The notes under the pieces are model-generated. The model ran no database searches. It was not told the DNA's origin and was given only the letters and a program-made list of their open reading frames with translations. Positions 28,434-36,469 of a stretch of 64,000 bases of DNA are shown here, in pieces. The first letter of the stretch is position 1. Each line of letters begins with the position of its first letter. The DNA is from Sulfurospirillum sp. UCH001. GTDB taxonomy: Bacteria > Campylobacterota > Campylobacteria > Campylobacterales > Sulfurospirillaceae. The stretch spans positions 992,001 through 1,056,000 of the forward strand of contig NZ_AP014723.1 in assembly GCF_001548035.1 (NCBI RefSeq). The letters run 5' to 3'. Position numbers and translations under genes: made by a program.

Positions 28434-28838
28434 ATGGAAGAACTCGAACAACGTTATATAAATATGTTAAATATCGCAGGACATGGTGTCTGGGATTGGA
28501 ACGCTGTTACGAATGAGGTGTTTTTTTCGACACAGTGGAAAAAAATGTTGGGTTATGAACCTGATGAAATTCATAACAATGTAGAGGAGTGGAGTTCTCG
28601 TGTACATCCAGATGACTTCAACCAGTGCATCAATGAACTTGCAGCATTATTTAGTGGTCAGATAGAACATTACCGTAATGAACATCGCATTTTATGCAAA
28701 GATGGAACGTACCGATGGATTTTAGATCAAGGAAGTGTTGTTGAAAAGAATGCAAAGGGAGCACCTGTGCGAGTTGTTGGTACTCACACAGATATAGATG
28801 ATCTTAGACGTGCTTTAGAGGAAGCAAAAGGGCATTAA
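28434..28838 (+). CDS. Stand-alone PAS domain protein
   Basis: A 134-aa protein consisting of a single PAS_3-type domain with PAC (GHGVWDWNAVTNEVFFSTQW, WSSRVHPDDF, HRILCKDGTYRWILDQG, VVGTHTDIDD). The ATG at 28434 follows AAAGGG; upstream ATGs lack ribosome sites. No output domain, so it probably modulates a neighbouring sensor by protein contact. Divergent from the FIST gene and convergent with ybaK (4-nt overlap). Confidence 0.8.
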   Translation: MEELEQRYINMLNIAGHGVWDWNAVTNEVFFSTQWKKMLGYEPDEIHNNVEEWSSRVHPDDFNQCINELAALFSGQIEHYRNEHRILCKDGTYRWILDQGSVVEKNAKGAPVRVVGTHTDIDDLRRALEEAKGH

Positions 28839-29317
28839 CCCTTAATCAATGCTTCACATGTTGCATGAGATGCTTGTATCAGTACATCAGGAGAAAGACA
28901 CAACTGTGCACCTCTGAGTCCTGCACTCACATACACTTTGTCATGTTCTTTGACAGAACTATCGATAAACGTAGGATAGTTTTTTTTCATTGCGAGTGGT
29001 GAACAGCCACCTCTGATATAACCTGTAAGTCCTAAAAGTTCTTTAACGGCAACCAGCTCGCATCGTTTTACTTTGGCAACACGTGCCAATGCTTTAAGAT
29101 CAATCTCTGTTGCTGCTGGAATACATGCAACGATAATATGTTTTGCATCATCTCTGGCTACTAATGTTTTGAAAACACAAGAGGCATCAACACCAAGCGC
29201 TTCAGCCGCGTGTGTAGCACTTAGATCTTCCTCATCTACTTCATAAGAGGTCATCTCGTAAGAAAGTTTGAGTGTATCTAAAAAGCGTGCAGCATTTGTT
29301 TTTTTAAGACTACTCAT
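28835..29317 (-). CDS. ybaK: Cys-tRNA(Pro)/aminoacyl-tRNA deacylase YbaK
   Basis: A 160-aa YbaK/EbsC-type trans-editing enzyme that hydrolyses mischarged Cys-tRNA(Pro). Typical motifs are ALGVDASCVFKTLVA with the conserved Lys, KRCELVAVKELLGLTGYIRGGCSPL and YVSAGLRGAQLCLSP. Full length. Its start overlaps the stop of the upstream membrane-protein gene by 4 nt. Confidence 0.92.
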   Translation of the reverse strand: MSSLKKTNAARFLDTLKLSYEMTSYEVDEEDLSATHAAEALGVDASCVFKTLVARDDAKHIIVACIPAATEIDLKALARVAKVKRCELVAVKELLGLTGYIRGGCSPLAMKKNYPTFIDSSVKEHDKVYVSAGLRGAQLCLSPDVLIQASHATCEALIKG

Positions 29318-29931
29318 TTTTCTATCTTTTTATAGGTAGTTTTAATGCCTAAAAGATTCAACTCTATTGTTTTTTCATTGGTGATATAAAAAGGTATACG
29401 CATTTTAGTATTTAGGTCAGTGACTTCAACATACTGTTTTTCGATGGTGTATTGAATAGGTGTGCTAATACCGTTGGCTAAAATTTTATCTTTTTGAAAT
29501 TCAATGTCACCGGTTGGGGCAAATATATTGCTTTTCTTTTGAGGTTGCCATTTACCAATGAGTGGATTTGGTGTTTCATGCAGTGCAATAGCCATAATCA
29601 CTGTTCCAATAAGAACAGCAGCAGCACCTATAACGATTCTTGGGTGATGTTTTGGATTCCAATCTCGTTCTTTCATGCATTGTCGCATCTTTTCTAAAAC
29701 AGACTCTCTGTTAGGCTGATTTTTAGGCTGAATTCGTGGTTCAGGACGTACATTCTGATGCTCTAATACGTTGTTTTCTTCTTCAAGTTGTCGAAAAAAT
29801 TCATCTTCATCTTCTTGATTCAAAGGATCTTTGAGAATTCTTTTTTTGTTTTTAAGAAGCTTGTCTGGATCCATATAATCAAGCGTTTCATCGGGTTTTA
29901 CTTCAAAAAATTTCATAAATTTAGAAAACAT
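29314..29931 (-). CDS. Hypothetical single-span membrane protein, paralogue A
   Basis: A 205-aa protein starting MFSKFMKFFEVK after AAGG. A charged cytoplasmic N-terminus (residues 1-105) is followed by one transmembrane helix (about residues 112-132) and a periplasmic C-terminal domain opening with NPLIGKWQPQ and closing with LLGIKTTYKKIEK. The C-terminal domain shares its plan with the divergent gene at 30080 (NPLLGKWRAQ ... GGFKTVYKRVK), so the two are diverged duplicates. The GKW core resembles a small beta-barrel (lipocalin-like) domain; function unknown. Confidence 0.65.
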   Translation of the reverse strand: MFSKFMKFFEVKPDETLDYMDPDKLLKNKKRILKDPLNQEDEDEFFRQLEEENNVLEHQNVRPEPRIQPKNQPNRESVLEKMRQCMKERDWNPKHHPRIVIGAAAVLIGTVIMAIALHETPNPLIGKWQPQKKSNIFAPTGDIEFQKDKILANGISTPIQYTIEKQYVEVTDLNTKMRIPFYITNEKTIELNLLGIKTTYKKIEK

Positions 29932-30079
29932 TGTTTGCCTTGTACATAATCTTACAATGCCGAAATTATAGCATTTGAAACTTTTAATGACGATGAGAAG
30001 GGCAAAAAGGTTCATGAAGTTCTACAATATATTAAAGTGCTATAATGGCATACATGGAAACACTAAAATAAGGTACCCA

Positions 30080-30526
30080 ATGCGCCCCAATGCGTTAAAT
30101 CCCAAAAAAGACAAACCTATAAAGCCAAAAACTGTGGCTAAAAAGAGAAATCTAAAACCGCAGAGTAAAGCAGCAAAAAAGAGCTCAAAACGTCCTTCGC
30201 TGTTGTTAAATCTATTGGCAAGCTGTGTTGTTATTTTTTTTGTAGGGTTTGGTATAAAATATGCGATTGATCATACGATCAACTACAATCCTCTTTTAGG
30301 TAAATGGAGAGCTCAAACGGTTTTAGGTATTATGGAAATAGAATTTGATCGAACTTCCATGTCTTCTTTTGGCACAAAAAATCCTGTCACTTATGATGTT
30401 TCAGAGAATAAAGTCATTGTCATTGACGATACAATAAAGGTAGGTAACACCTATAAAATCATAGATGAAAATACTATCTCCTCCGAAGCGGGTGGTTTTA
30501 AAACGGTTTATAAACGCGTGAAATAA
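30080..30526 (+). CDS. Hypothetical single-span membrane protein, paralogue B
   Basis: A 148-aa protein starting MRPNALNPKK after AAGG. It has a very basic, proline- and lysine-rich N-terminus (residues 1-45), one transmembrane helix (about residues 48-70) and a C-terminal NPLLGKW domain ending TVYKRVK. It is divergent from paralogue A, with about 150 nt between starts. An upstream ATG at 29975 would add a tail without a ribosome site and is rejected. No known family recognised. Confidence 0.65.
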   Translation: MRPNALNPKKDKPIKPKTVAKKRNLKPQSKAAKKSSKRPSLLLNLLASCVVIFFVGFGIKYAIDHTINYNPLLGKWRAQTVLGIMEIEFDRTSMSSFGTKNPVTYDVSENKVIVIDDTIKVGNTYKIIDENTISSEAGGFKTVYKRVK

Positions 30527-30567
30527 ACAACACATGAAATGTTGTTAAGACAAGTAAGGTAATTAAA

Positions 30568-30918
30568 ATGCTTCACAAAGAACGTAGAATACTCAATCTA
30601 CTAGGGCAGTTTTCACAAAAATTGCAACAATCACAGAGTAAAACAGACGATAAAGAAAAGATGATGTTTCGAGAATTGGGTGAGTTGATCTCAACATCAG
30701 ACCTAAAAAGAAGTAATCCCAATACTACATTTGGCATACCAAATTTCATTTGGTATTTGATTATGATAGGTATGGTGGGTTATCTTATCAAAGAGGTTTT
30801 TTTGTTAAATAACATGAAGGATGTACCTAGTGTTGTATCGACCATCACTAAAGAAGTCAACGAAATAAAAAATACAACCAACAAAGCTTTAGAAAATGCC
30901 AAAAAGGAGCATAAATAA
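30568..30918 (+). CDS. Hypothetical small membrane protein
   Basis: A 116-aa protein with a basic N-terminus, a central hydrophobic helix (IPNFIWYLIMIGMVGYLIKEVFLL, about residues 57-80) and a C-terminal coiled-coil-like stretch rich in K, E, N and T. A TAAGG site precedes the ATG. It lies 41 nt after paralogue B and may be co-transcribed. Not recognised. Confidence 0.55.
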   Translation: MLHKERRILNLLGQFSQKLQQSQSKTDDKEKMMFRELGELISTSDLKRSNPNTTFGIPNFIWYLIMIGMVGYLIKEVFLLNNMKDVPSVVSTITKEVNEIKNTTNKALENAKKEHK

Positions 30919-30991
30919 AACGGCACTAAGCATTTTTTGATAGGGTGTTTGTGATATTTTGAATTTTGCTTGATAAGTTTTGAAGAAGAAA

Positions 30992-31067
<76 letters not shown>

Positions 31068-31085
31068 ACGGAGAAAGTTAAAAGG

Positions 31086-31161
31086 TGGATGGGGTAAAGG
31101 GATTCGAACCCCTGAAATGACTGGACCAAAACCAGTTGCCTTACCGCTTGGCTATACCCCA
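31086..31161 (-). tRNA. tRNA-Gln (TTG)
   Basis: A 76-nt tRNA with TTG anticodon, acceptor stem TGGGGTA / TACCCCA, T-loop TTCGAAT and encoded CCA. The discriminator base is T (U73) rather than the G of E. coli tRNA-Gln. In Campylobacterota Gln-tRNA is made by mischarging with Glu and amidation by GatCAB, so GlnRS identity rules need not apply. Confidence 0.93.
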
Positions 31162-31180
31162 ATGCCTTAAACGAGGTGAA

Positions 31181-31209
31181 ATTATAGTCACTTTTAATTT
31201 GTTTGTCAA
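31181..31209 (-). promoter_or_regulatory. Consensus sigma-70 promoter of the tRNA-Gln/tRNA-fMet unit
   Basis: On the minus strand TTGACA (31204-31209) and TATAAT (31181-31186) are perfect consensus hexamers with a 17-nt spacer. The first tRNA begins 20 nt further on. A perfect -35 is unusual for this phylum and fits a strong stable-RNA promoter. On the plus strand a separate TATAAT (31221-31226) probably drives ribB. Confidence 0.8.
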
Positions 31210-31253
31210 GGGTTTTTTTCTATAATCTTTTAAAACTATTATTTGGAGCAAAG

Positions 31254-32276
31254 ATGCCTATTCAAAGAGTCAAACAAGCAATAGAAGATATTAAGCATGG
31301 CAAAATGGTAATGATGGTCGATGATGAAGACCGAGAAAATGAGGGTGATCTTGTTTATGCAGCAACATTCTCGACTCCTGAAAAAGTCAATTTTATGGCC
31401 TCTGAAGCAAAAGGCTTGATTTGTGTTTCATTAAATGAAGAGATCGCGAAGCGTTTAGATTTAACTCCTATGGTTAAAAATAATGACTCTCAGCATGAAA
31501 CAGCTTTTACGGTTTCAGTGGATGCGCGTGTTTGCTCTACGGGTATTTCAGCGTATGAGCGTGACATTACGATTAAAATTCTTGCCGATTCTCTGAGCCG
31601 TCCTTCCGAGCTGGTTAAACCAGGTCATATTTTCCCACTTATCGCACGCAAAGGCGGTACATTGGTTCGTACAGGACACACAGAAGGTTCTGTCGATCTT
31701 TGTCGTTTAGCAGGGCTTAGTGAAGTAGCTGTTATTTGTGAAGTCATGAAAGAAGATGGTCATATGGCTAGACGTGATGATCTTGATCTTTTCTGCAAAA
31801 AACATGATATTAATATTGTCTACATTTCTGACATTGTGGCATACCGTATGCAAGCAGAATCTTTGGTACGTGAAGTCACTTCAGGACTTGTAGAGTTCTT
31901 TGGTACAGAAACACGTAAAATTGATATGGTAGATCATGAAGGAAATCATCATATTGTTTACGCATTTGGTGACATTGGTAAAACAAGTGCGGTAAAATTC
32001 CATCACATCTTGCCAGATAACGAACTATTAGCCAATGAGAAAAAGTTCCAAGGTGTTTTAAAAGCGATCGAGTATCTTAAAAAGAACAATGGTATTTTTG
32101 TCTTTATCGATAGCGAATACACTACAAATCCAGAACTGAGAGAATTTGGTATTGGTGCGCAAATTTTGAAAAAATTAGGCATTGAAAATATCAATTTACT
32201 TTCTACGACTAAACGCAAAGATTATGTTGGATTATCTGGTTTTGGGCTGAATATTCATCAAGAGATTGTTTTGTAA
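31254..32276 (+). CDS. ribB: 3,4-dihydroxy-2-butanone-4-phosphate synthase with degenerate RibA domain
   Basis: A 340-aa riboflavin-pathway enzyme converting ribulose 5-phosphate to DHBP. The N-terminal RibB domain is intact: VDDEDRENEGDL with the acidic metal ligands, RPGHIFPL-type VKPGHIFPLIARKGG, and RTGHTEGSVDLCRLAG. The C-terminal half aligns in position with GTP cyclohydrolase II but lacks its zinc-binding cysteine cluster and catalytic motif, so that activity is not expected. This is known for Helicobacter/Campylobacter RibBA-like proteins. The ATG follows GGAG; an upstream start is rejected. Confidence 0.9.
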   Translation: MPIQRVKQAIEDIKHGKMVMMVDDEDRENEGDLVYAATFSTPEKVNFMASEAKGLICVSLNEEIAKRLDLTPMVKNNDSQHETAFTVSVDARVCSTGISAYERDITIKILADSLSRPSELVKPGHIFPLIARKGGTLVRTGHTEGSVDLCRLAGLSEVAVICEVMKEDGHMARRDDLDLFCKKHDINIVYISDIVAYRMQAESLVREVTSGLVEFFGTETRKIDMVDHEGNHHIVYAFGDIGKTSAVKFHHILPDNELLANEKKFQGVLKAIEYLKKNNGIFVFIDSEYTTNPELREFGIGAQILKKLGIENINLLSTTKRKDYVGLSGFGLNIHQEIVL

Positions 32277-32306
32277 CATATCATCTTTAACATTCAAAGG
32301 ACGTAG

Positions 32307-34001
32307 ATGGATTTTTTCCTTTTCTCAGTGTTGGTACTGCTCGCTGTAACTGCAATTATGGTAACACTCTCAAAACGAATTGGACTTGGTTCAATTTTAG
32401 GGTTGCTGATTGCAGGTATTATAGTGGGTCCACATACAGGTGGCTTTACCGTAACGAGTGAAGTTGAATCATTACGCCATTTTACAGAATTTGGGGTTGT
32501 ACTATTGCTCTTCATCATTGGGCTTGAAATGCAACCCTCTAAACTTTGGTCGATGCGAAAAGAGGTCTTTGGACTCGGATCGTTACAAGTGATCGCCTCT
32601 GGCGTTGTTCTTGGTTTGTATATGAACTTTTTTGTAGAGAGTCTAGCCGTAGCAATGCTGATTGGTTTTACACTTGCGCTTTCTTCGACAGCATTAGTCA
32701 TGCAACTCTTACAAGAAAAAGGAAAAATCAACACCGAACACGGTAAAAACGCTTTTGCTATTTTGCTGCTTCAAGATTTAGCGGTTGTCCCTTTATTGGC
32801 CGTTCTTCCTTGGCTTTCATCACAAGAACAAAATGTAGATACGTCTTGGGTTGAGTCATTAGCAACCGTTGTAGTGATGTTCGCACTTTTAGTGGCGTTT
32901 GGTCGTTATATCATTCCAAAAGCACTTGATAAAGTAGCTAAACAACGCAATAAGGATGCATTTTTACTGCTAACATTGCTTAGTGTTGTTCTTGCAGCAT
33001 TTTTAATGGACCATGCGGGACTTTCAATGGCACTGGGTGCTTTTTTGATGGGTATGTTTCTCTCTACCTCTCGTTATAGTTTTCAGATCGAATCAAGTCT
33101 TGAGCCTTTTAAAGGTATCTTGATGAGCCTTTTCTTTATTGCTGTTGGTATGTCGATTGATTTTAATGCAATTTTTAAAGATCCTTGGATTTTTAGCACA
33201 CATATCGTAGTCATTCTTGTTTTAAAAGCACTGGTTGTTTTTGTCTTGGTGCTCCTTTTTGGTGGCAATAAAAGTGGTGCGATCAAACTTGCATTTTTGC
33301 TCAATCAAAGTGGTGAATTTGGTTTTGTTCTTTTTGGTGCGGCAAAGGCATTGGGAATTATTGACGATACACTTTTTGTTGTGGGTATTGGAGTTATCTC
33401 TATCAGTATGCTCGTAACACCTGTGTTGTATAGTTTTGGCTGTACGATCGCTAATAAACTTGCCAATCTTTCACAATTTTCGTATTTCAATACCGACAAT
33501 GCAAGCATGGAACAAAAAGTTGTGGTTGCCGGTTATGGTAGTACAGGAAAAGTCATCGCTAAAATGCTCAAAAGTAGTGGTATCCCTTTTATGGTTTTTG
33601 ACATTAATACAACAGAAGTGGCGCATGGGCGAAGAGAGGGATTACCTGTCTTTTTTGGCGACATCACCGATATGAAACTGCTCAATACCATCAAACTAGA
33701 TCAAGCTTCGATGGTCATTGTCTCCATCGATCATAGTCTCAACGCTATCAAAGTAGTTAAACACATCAAAGAGAATTATCCGCATATTAAGATTTTAGCA
33801 CGTGCTTTAGACATTAAAGCGATGGATAAATTGTTATTATCGGGTGCGAGTTGGGTTATTGCTGAAACATTGGAGAGTAGTATTCGTACAGGTGAAGAAG
33901 CTCTTAATCAAATGGGTGTACCAAATGATGAAATCAATGCATTGCTTGAATCATTACGTAAAAATGAGTATGAGCTCATTCGAGAGATGACCAAGGAGTA
34001 A
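32307..34001 (+). CDS. KefB/CPA2-type cation:proton antiporter
   Basis: A 564-aa transporter. About 12 transmembrane helices (residues 1-385) carry CPA2 features (LLFIIGLEMQ, LLLQDLAVVPLLAV, SGEFGFVLFG), followed by a cytoplasmic RCK/TrkA-N domain (VVVAGYGSTGKVIAKML, Rossmann GxGxxG) that would bind NAD(H) or a nucleotide. Likely K+/H+ or Na+/H+ exchange. It is followed after 2 nt by the META lipoprotein gene. Confidence 0.88.
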   Translation: MDFFLFSVLVLLAVTAIMVTLSKRIGLGSILGLLIAGIIVGPHTGGFTVTSEVESLRHFTEFGVVLLLFIIGLEMQPSKLWSMRKEVFGLGSLQVIASGVVLGLYMNFFVESLAVAMLIGFTLALSSTALVMQLLQEKGKINTEHGKNAFAILLLQDLAVVPLLAVLPWLSSQEQNVDTSWVESLATVVVMFALLVAFGRYIIPKALDKVAKQRNKDAFLLLTLLSVVLAAFLMDHAGLSMALGAFLMGMFLSTSRYSFQIESSLEPFKGILMSLFFIAVGMSIDFNAIFKDPWIFSTHIVVILVLKALVVFVLVLLFGGNKSGAIKLAFLLNQSGEFGFVLFGAAKALGIIDDTLFVVGIGVISISMLVTPVLYSFGCTIANKLANLSQFSYFNTDNASMEQKVVVAGYGSTGKVIAKMLKSSGIPFMVFDINTTEVAHGRREGLPVFFGDITDMKLLNTIKLDQASMVIVSIDHSLNAIKVVKHIKENYPHIKILARALDIKAMDKLLLSGASWVIAETLESSIRTGEEALNQMGVPNDEINALLESLRKNEYELIREMTKE

Positions 34002-34003
34002 CA

Positions 34004-34492
34004 ATGAATCGTTTATGGATTATGGTAAGTGTATGTATCTTTGCCTTTGTTTTGGTTGGCTGTGCGGCCTCTGCAACACAAGAAAAACCAGCTGAAGTCA
34101 TTTCCTCAGAGTCAGTGACTCCTGAGGCTAATGTGCCAGAGAAGCGCTTACAAGAAGTCTATTGGAAGCTTATCGGAGTAGAGGGAAAAGCAGTGATTGA
34201 AGATCCTCATGCACGTGAGGCTTATATCATATTAAGACTTGAAGGTCATCGTTTACAAGGCTTCGGCGGATGCAATATTTTACTCGGAAGTTATGAATTA
34301 AATGAAGCTTCTTCTCACGTAAAATTTTCACGTGTGGCTTCAACGATGATGGCGTGTCCAAGACTTCGCGATGAGTCAGCGTTTTTGAAAGCTTTAGAGA
34401 AAGTAGAATCGTACAGCATTGAAGAGGGTGTTTTACTGCTTCAAAAAGAGGGCAAAACTGTAGCAACATTTGAGGCGGTATATCAGCCTTAA
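34004..34492 (+). CDS. META-domain lipoprotein (HslJ-like)
   Basis: A 162-aa lipoprotein with lipobox FVLVGC (Cys20) and a META/HslJ domain (residues 48-160). The domain has YWKLIGVEG, the hallmark GFGGCNILLGSYEL, and MMACPRLRDESAFLKAL. HslJ proteins confer novobiocin or heat resistance in E. coli; here the role is unknown. It follows the antiporter with a 2-nt gap and overlaps the convergent truncated kinase by 4 nt. Confidence 0.82.
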   Translation: MNRLWIMVSVCIFAFVLVGCAASATQEKPAEVISSESVTPEANVPEKRLQEVYWKLIGVEGKAVIEDPHAREAYIILRLEGHRLQGFGGCNILLGSYELNEASSHVKFSRVASTMMACPRLRDESAFLKALEKVESYSIEEGVLLLQKEGKTVATFEAVYQP

Positions 34493-35166
34493 GTCGCTGC
34501 ATTCTTCGTACAAAAAGCCTTTTTGATTTCAAGAAGGGTTTTTGTATGTGTCCCTAAATCTTCAAGTTCATTTTGTGTTTCTAGTAGATCGTATTCTGCT
34601 AAAAAAAGTAAGTCTTCCATCAATTTTTGAAGTGTTTTAATCTCTTCAAGTTGTGTTTGTAAAATCGTTTGATACTCTTCATTTGAGCGTTCTTTACGCA
34701 AGGCTATCTCTATTTCTCCTCGCATAATGGTCAGTGGTGTACGCAGTTCATGGGATGCATTGGTATTAAACTCTTTAACCCCACAAAAAGCTTTTTCAAG
34801 CCGTTCTAACATTTCATTAAACGCGATAGCTAAATGGTTGATTTCATCATTGAAAGGACGTTGTTTAATGCGCTTTGAAAGGTCTTTTGGCGTAATCGCT
34901 TGAATCTCTTTGAGCATATGTTGAATGGGTTGAAAGTACTTTGTAATCAAAACATAACCGCCAATGCTTGAAAGTAGCACGATAAATGGGGTTAGTATCC
35001 ACATTCTTGATAAAAAATGCTCAACCAGCTCATGGGTTTGATGGGTTGCATAAAATTTTTCAGTGAGGTGGTGTTCTATATTAAGATAGAGTGCGTAATT
35101 AAAACTTGCCAAGATGAGTGTTTGAATCGCAAGAAACCACAACAACAGTTTAATTTTAATTTGCAT
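34489..35166 (-). CDS. Truncated sensor histidine kinase (no ATPase domain)
   Basis: A 225-aa protein with two transmembrane helices (residues 7-29 and 55-75), a HAMP domain (residues 76-130) and a HisKA domain with the H-box FNTNASHELRTPLTIMRGE. The frame ends about 50 residues after the H-box, before any N, G1 or G2 box. It cannot phosphorylate itself as it stands. No response regulator is adjacent. Either a decayed QseC-type kinase or a phosphotransfer/dimerisation remnant. It is the last gene of the seven-gene operon, overlapping the phosphoesterase by 11 nt. Confidence 0.8.
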   Translation of the reverse strand: MQIKIKLLLWFLAIQTLILASFNYALYLNIEHHLTEKFYATHQTHELVEHFLSRMWILTPFIVLLSSIGGYVLITKYFQPIQHMLKEIQAITPKDLSKRIKQRPFNDEINHLAIAFNEMLERLEKAFCGVKEFNTNASHELRTPLTIMRGEIEIALRKERSNEEYQTILQTQLEEIKTLQKLMEDLLFLAEYDLLETQNELEDLGTHTKTLLEIKKAFCTKNAAT

Positions 35167-35917
35167 GGATTTCCTTTATAAGTTTGATAATAGCTATTTC
35201 ACTTGGAGCGCAAAAACGAAAATTAAAGCCCCAGCTTCCATACCCTGTATTAACATAAATCTGCGTTTTACCGTTTTTATGCAAGCCTTTTATATAAGGC
35301 TGAAAGAGTCTTACGATATAGCCAAAAGGGTATATCTGCCCACCATGGGTGTGACCACTAAGCTGCAAGTCAATGGAAAATTCTTTTGCAAAACGTATGT
35401 CTTTGGGTTGATGTGCGAGAAGGATGGATGGAACGTGTGGCGTCAGTTTGGAAAAAAGTGCTTTTTCATGGCGCTCTAAGCCAAAGTAGCGACTAAAGGC
35501 GTCACTTAAGCCCAAAAGGTGTAAATGCTCACCATCTCTTTCAAGTGTAATGAGCTGGTTATCAAGGAGTATAAAACCCAGTTTTTTCACTTCATCAAAA
35601 AGACGTTTTCGTGCAAACGTAAGGTCATGGTTGCCACTGACAAAATAAACAGGATGTTTTAATTGCTTTAAAATTTCTAGGTGGGTGCGAATTTTAAAAA
35701 GTGAAGCATCAAAGAGATCGCCCGTTAGAGCGATCATGTCGATATCAAATGTGTTGATCTTCGCTACCAATGTTTCAAGTGCGTGAAGAGGCGTTTTCGC
35801 ATTAATATGCACATCGCTTAAATGCACTATGGTAAAGTTTTCAAACGAAGCAGGCAAGTTGTCTATGCCTACGAGTACTCTTTTAATAGTGAGTTTCTCA
35901 TACGCTTTTTCAAACAT
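35156..35917 (-). CDS. Calcineurin-like metallophosphoesterase (YkuE/YaeI family)
   Basis: A 253-aa phosphoesterase with a complete two-metal site: LSDVHI (DxH), LTGDLFD (GDxxD), VSGNHDL (GNHD), LLAHQP and SGHTHGGQIYP (GHTH). The N-terminal transmembrane segments found in many YkuE/YaeI-type enzymes are absent. Relatives act on UDP-2,3-diacylglucosamine or phospholipids; the substrate here is open. It follows YceI by 12 nt and overlaps the truncated kinase. Confidence 0.88.
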   Translation of the reverse strand: MFEKAYEKLTIKRVLVGIDNLPASFENFTIVHLSDVHINAKTPLHALETLVAKINTFDIDMIALTGDLFDASLFKIRTHLEILKQLKHPVYFVSGNHDLTFARKRLFDEVKKLGFILLDNQLITLERDGEHLHLLGLSDAFSRYFGLERHEKALFSKLTPHVPSILLAHQPKDIRFAKEFSIDLQLSGHTHGGQIYPFGYIVRLFQPYIKGLHKNGKTQIYVNTGYGSWGFNFRFCAPSEIAIIKLIKEIHAN

Positions 35918-35929
35918 GGTATTCTACTT

Positions 35930-36469
35930 CTATTGCTTTGCCAATGCAAGATCATACGTAATCGCTACTTCGTCTCGTACACTTAAAAAGAGCAATGTTG
36001 GAGGCTCGATACCAAACTCAGTCATCTTGATATTAAAACCACCTTTGAGTTTCACAAGGTTGTTTTGCTCTGAAATTTCGGCTTTTGTGTCAATGGCTTT
36101 GATTTGATTGTTGAGGGTCAATACGCCTAAAATATGGTAACCATCTGCCTCTTTTTTAACTTCTTTGAGCTTAAAGTTGGTACTTGGATGCTCTTTAACA
36201 TGAAGCGTTTCATGCATATGTTCATCACGTTTTTCGTTCTCGCTTTTAAGACTCAATAACTCGAATGAAATATCGCCATTTAGGGATTCTAGTGTTTCAT
36301 CCATAGTTAGTTTAGTAATGATATGACTGCTTTTAGGTGCAATGTTGCTATCGCCTAAGATTTCTGTTTGAGCCTGTATAAAACCTTCTTTAAAACTAAG
36401 CTCTTTTGCATACATAGCACCGCATAACAAAGAAGAAGCCAAGAGAGATAAGGTAATTTTACTGAACAT
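35930..36469 (-). CDS. YceI family periplasmic protein
   Basis: A 179-aa protein with a signal peptide (cleavage after AMYA) and a YceI lipocalin-like domain that binds isoprenoid quinones or polyprenyl chains in characterised homologues. Visible features are FELLSLKSENEKRDEHMH, TNFKLKEVKKE and FNIKMTEFGIEPP. AAAGGAT precedes the ATG, which overlaps the upstream membrane gene by 11 nt. In this operon it may supply or sense quinone or isoprenoid near the heme-copper-oxidase-like protein (inference). Confidence 0.85.
   Translation of the reverse strand: MFSKITLSLLASSLLCGAMYAKELSFKEGFIQAQTEILGDSNIAPKSSHIITKLTMDETLESLNGDISFELLSLKSENEKRDEHMHETLHVKEHPSTNFKLKEVKKEADGYHILGVLTLNNQIKAIDTKAEISEQNNLVKLKGGFNIKMTEFGIEPPTLLFLSVRDEVAITYDLALAKQ

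Noticed and set aside
30526-30546. AACAACA...TGTTGTT hairpin after paralogue B as a terminator
   Set aside because: The stem is only 7 bp and AT-rich, with no T-run following, and the next gene is close.
31254-32276. Calling this gene a bifunctional RibBA
   Set aside because: The C-terminal half lacks the GTP cyclohydrolase II cysteine cluster, so only RibB activity is supported.
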